Below the pieces are notes generated by a model. That model searched no databases. It was not told the DNA's origin and saw only the letters and a program-made list of their open reading frames with translations. A program made the position numbers and the translations under genes. A DNA stretch of 7,225 nt from CAYPOY01 sp964412395 (GTDB taxonomy: Bacteria; Chloroflexota; Anaerolineae; B4-G1). The stretch is from positions 1 to 7,225 of the forward strand of contig CAYPOY010000272.1 in NCBI GenBank assembly GCA_964412395.1, read 5' to 3'. Position 1 is the stretch's first letter; every line of letters begins with the position of its first letter. Shown piece by piece: positions 5,694 to 7,225 of the stretch.

Positions 5694-5730
5694 CAAGAAA
5701 AGAGCGCGCTCCGGTCTGGAAGCGCGCTCT
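5694..5730 (-). terminator. Intrinsic terminator after the DegV gene
   Basis: A GC-rich stem AGAGCGCGCT/AGCGCGCTCT (5721-5730 with 5701-5710) has a 10-nt loop and is followed on the minus strand by TTTTCTT. It lies about 20 bp after the DegV stop and just before the tetR promoter, so it insulates the two transcription units. Confidence 0.85.
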
Positions 5731-5750
5731 GGTGTTTGCGTGTGTGGCTG

Positions 5751-6611
5751 TCAGTCGGAAGCGTAGAAAGCGACGCCGACGGTGCCCGGCCCGACATGGA
5801 TACCGATAACGGGGCTGACTTTAGTGCGGTAGACTGTGGAGATGTCAAAGCGCTCCTTCACCTGCTCAGCAATGGCATCTCCTTCTTCGGGGCTGTCCAC
5901 GTCAAGGACGGCTACTTCTGCCATCCGTTTCTCGCCCAGCCGTTCCTCCACGACCTTCAACATCCGTGCAACTGCCTTGCGCTTGGTGCGTGGCTGGGCC
6001 AGTGGCTCGACACGCCCGTCCTCCAGGTGCAATAGCGGCTTGATGTTCAGCGCGGTTCCTAGCAGTCGCTGGGCCCCGCCGATGCGTCCGAGCCGGTGCA
6101 GGTACTCCAGCGTGTCTACGGCGAAAAGGATGTGTGCCCGATCCCGCACGTCCTCGGCCACAGCGATGACCTCGCCGAGGGATTTGCCAGCAGCCGCCGC
6201 TCGGGCCGCCGCCAGCACGATGAAACCCAGACTCATCGAGGCACCGAGCGAATCTATGACTGTGATGTTGAGTTCAGGCAACTGTGCTTTGGCCGCCTCG
6301 GCCGAGGCGATAGTACCGCTGATCCCACCAGAGATGTAAATTCCCACGATGGTATCGGTGTTGTTCTCAGCGGCGACGCGGCGGAAGAAATCCATGAACT
6401 CGCCAGCCGAGGGTTGGGAGGTAGTGGGCAAGATCTCAGCCTCCCGCAGGCGGTGATAGAAGGCTGGTGGGTCAATGTCCACTCCGTCCCGGAAGTGCTC
6501 GTCGCCCCAGAGAAGCCACAGTGGGATCACCGGAATGCTCAAACCACCCAGGGCTTCCTGGGGTATGTAGGCTGTACTGTCCGTCACTACTGCAATCTTA
6601 CCAGTATTCAT
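5751..6611 (-). CDS. DegV family protein (FakB-like fatty-acid-binding protein)
   Basis: A 286-residue DegV protein, full length for the family. These proteins bind a fatty acid; FakB members present it to the kinase FakA for phosphorylation and entry into phospholipid synthesis. Family motifs are in order: AVVTDSTAYIP (7-17), TTSQPSAGEF (63-72), IYISGGISGTIASA (91-104), VIDSLGASMSLGF (118-130), AVDTLEYLHRLGRIGGA (164-180), NIKPLLHLEDGRVEPL (189-204) and HVGPGTVGVAFY (272-283). The Thr/Ser of TSQPS, the Ser of YISGG and His272 are in the usual ligand-pocket positions. The start ATG at 6611 has GGGAGG (6617-6622) 5 nt upstream and matches the family N-terminus; an upstream extension to 6896 would read through the intergenic region and is not credible. 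No FakA kinase gene is in the window. A terminator follows. Confidence 0.93.
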   Translation of the reverse strand: MNTGKIAVVTDSTAYIPQEALGGLSIPVIPLWLLWGDEHFRDGVDIDPPAFYHRLREAEILPTTSQPSAGEFMDFFRRVAAENNTDTIVGIYISGGISGTIASAEAAKAQLPELNITVIDSLGASMSLGFIVLAAARAAAAGKSLGEVIAVAEDVRDRAHILFAVDTLEYLHRLGRIGGAQRLLGTALNIKPLLHLEDGRVEPLAQPRTKRKAVARMLKVVEERLGEKRMAEVAVLDVDSPEEGDAIAEQVKERFDISTVYRTKVSPVIGIHVGPGTVGVAFYASD

Positions 6612-6687
6612 AGTTACCTCCCTTCGTATGGCGCTGAGGATACCAATAAGTAAAACACTATACCCGTGGAGAAGATACGCTCGCAGG

Positions 6688-6789
6688 TCAGTAGACAGGT
6701 AGATAAGAAACAAGTGGAGCCCCCGGATGGGGCGGCAGTGGTCGCCGGCGGCGCAACGGCGGACGACGGAAAAGGCGTCTGCGAAACAT
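6688..6789 (-). CDS. Candidate 33-aa Arg/Pro-rich small protein
   Basis: A short frame starting at ATG 6787-6789 is preceded by an excellent ribosome binding site, AAAAGGAGG (6796-6804), 6 nt away. It encodes a strongly basic N-terminal half (MFRRRLFRRPPLRRRRP) followed by a Pro-rich, then hydrophobic end, stopping at TGA 6688-6690. The gene lies 36 bp after the VIT1-like gene and 76 bp before DegV on the same strand. I do not recognise a family; basic starts of this sort occur in some small SHOCT-type proteins, but that domain is absent here. It could be a decayed or truncated longer gene, or non-coding with a chance ribosome binding site. Confidence 0.4.
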   Translation of the reverse strand: MFRRRLFRRPPLRRRRPLPPHPGAPLVSYLPVY

Positions 6790-6825
6790 GGGCAGCCTCC
6801 TTTTGAGTAAGGTTTAGCGATACGA

Positions 6826-7225
6826 CTATGGCCCGCTGTCCAGTAGAAAATTGAGCATGATGGCCACAATGCCTGCGATAACGGTGCGCAGTCCATAACC
6901 GATGAGATTGCGCCCGGAGATGCGCCCCAGGAACATCCCCAGCCCGAACAGGCTGATCAGGGCAACAATCAAAGAGAGCGCATAACTGACCATGATGTCA
7001 TTGATAAGCGGTGCAAGGAAAAAGGGGGCGAGTACAATCAGCGAAGAAACGAGAGGCGACAGGCCATCTACTAATGACACGACGATCACTGCCATGCGCG
7101 AGGCACGGCCGATCTTCGTCTCTCCCAGGTCGGTCAGCGATATTCTCTCCAGTTCAGCTAACTCGCGCCCGCGCTCGGCGGACTCGGCCAGGTAAGCCCC
7201 CCATAGCCCCGAAACTCCTATGGAG
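6826..7225 (-). CDS. VIT1/CCC1-type membrane protein, C-terminal part (5' end outside window)
   Basis: The frame is open to the window edge; 132 residues are visible. It opens with SIGVSGLWGAYLAESAERGR, then ELAELERISLTDLGETKIGRASR and about three hydrophobic segments: VIVVSLVDGLSPLVSSLIVLAPFFLA, VSYALSLIVALISLFGLGMFLG and a last helix LRTVIAGIVAIMLNFLL, ending at TAG 6826-6828. The SGLWGAYLAExAExxxEL pattern followed by TM helices is typical of the VIT1/CCC1 (vacuolar iron/manganese transporter-like) superfamily and the related TIGR00267-type membrane proteins. Metal transport is known for some members, not shown here. An internal ATG at 7095 is not the true start, because family-like sequence continues upstream of it. 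Confidence 0.8.
   Translation of the reverse strand, partial: SIGVSGLWGAYLAESAERGRELAELERISLTDLGETKIGRASRMAVIVVSLVDGLSPLVSSLIVLAPFFLAPLINDIMVSYALSLIVALISLFGLGMFLGRISGRNLIGYGLRTVIAGIVAIMLNFLLDSGP

Noticed and set aside
6612..6690. TATAGT as the -10 box of a DegV promoter
   Set aside because: No acceptable -35 hexamer is found 16-18 bp upstream, so the promoter of the DegV gene cannot be placed with confidence.

Overview
The window is a 7.2 kb bacterial segment in which every gene I can support lies on the minus strand, so the biological order runs from high to low coordinates. Most of it is GC-rich (about 67% G+C by hand count over 421-540), but the left end is lower (46% over 1-300). Gene content and short palindromic and tandem repeats at gene junctions suggest an environmental bacterium, possibly Chloroflexota (Anaerolineae-like). 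That assignment is an inference from gene style, not from a marker gene.

Right end (7225-5695): the C-terminal part of a VIT1/CCC1-type membrane protein, cut by the window edge. It is followed by a possible 33-residue Arg/Pro-rich small ORF with a strong ribosome binding site, then a complete DegV-family (FakB-like) fatty-acid-binding protein. An intrinsic terminator closes this unit.

Centre (5683-422): an apparent six-gene operon controlled by its own TetR regulator. A near-consensus sigma-70 promoter (TTGACT, 17 bp, TATAAT) is followed immediately by a 20-bp operator-like palindrome. Then come tetR, a cysteine-rich four-helix membrane protein of unknown function, a small three-helix membrane protein, an ABC ATPase and two ABC-2 type permeases. 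One ATPase plus two half-size permeases matches the plan of YbhFSR/YhhJ-like drug or lipid exporters. The likely logic is a ligand-sensing TetR protein that represses its own exporter. No HlyD-type adaptor is present in the window.

The operon has been remodelled at its junctions. A palindrome lies between the small membrane gene and the ATPase and may be translated. A second palindrome supplies the ATPase stop codon. A run of 8-bp tandem repeats plus a truncated four-helix-bundle (23S rRNA intervening-sequence type) gene separates the two permeases. A decayed copy of the tail of the small membrane protein forms part of the tetR leader.

Left end (421-1): directly after the second permease is the tail of an unidentified reading frame, coupled by an ATGA overlap to a short lower-GC gene that stops at 31. 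This looks like the edge of an unrelated, partly broken block. The most novel candidate is the operon pairing a TetR/ABC exporter with the uncharacterised cysteine-rich membrane protein.
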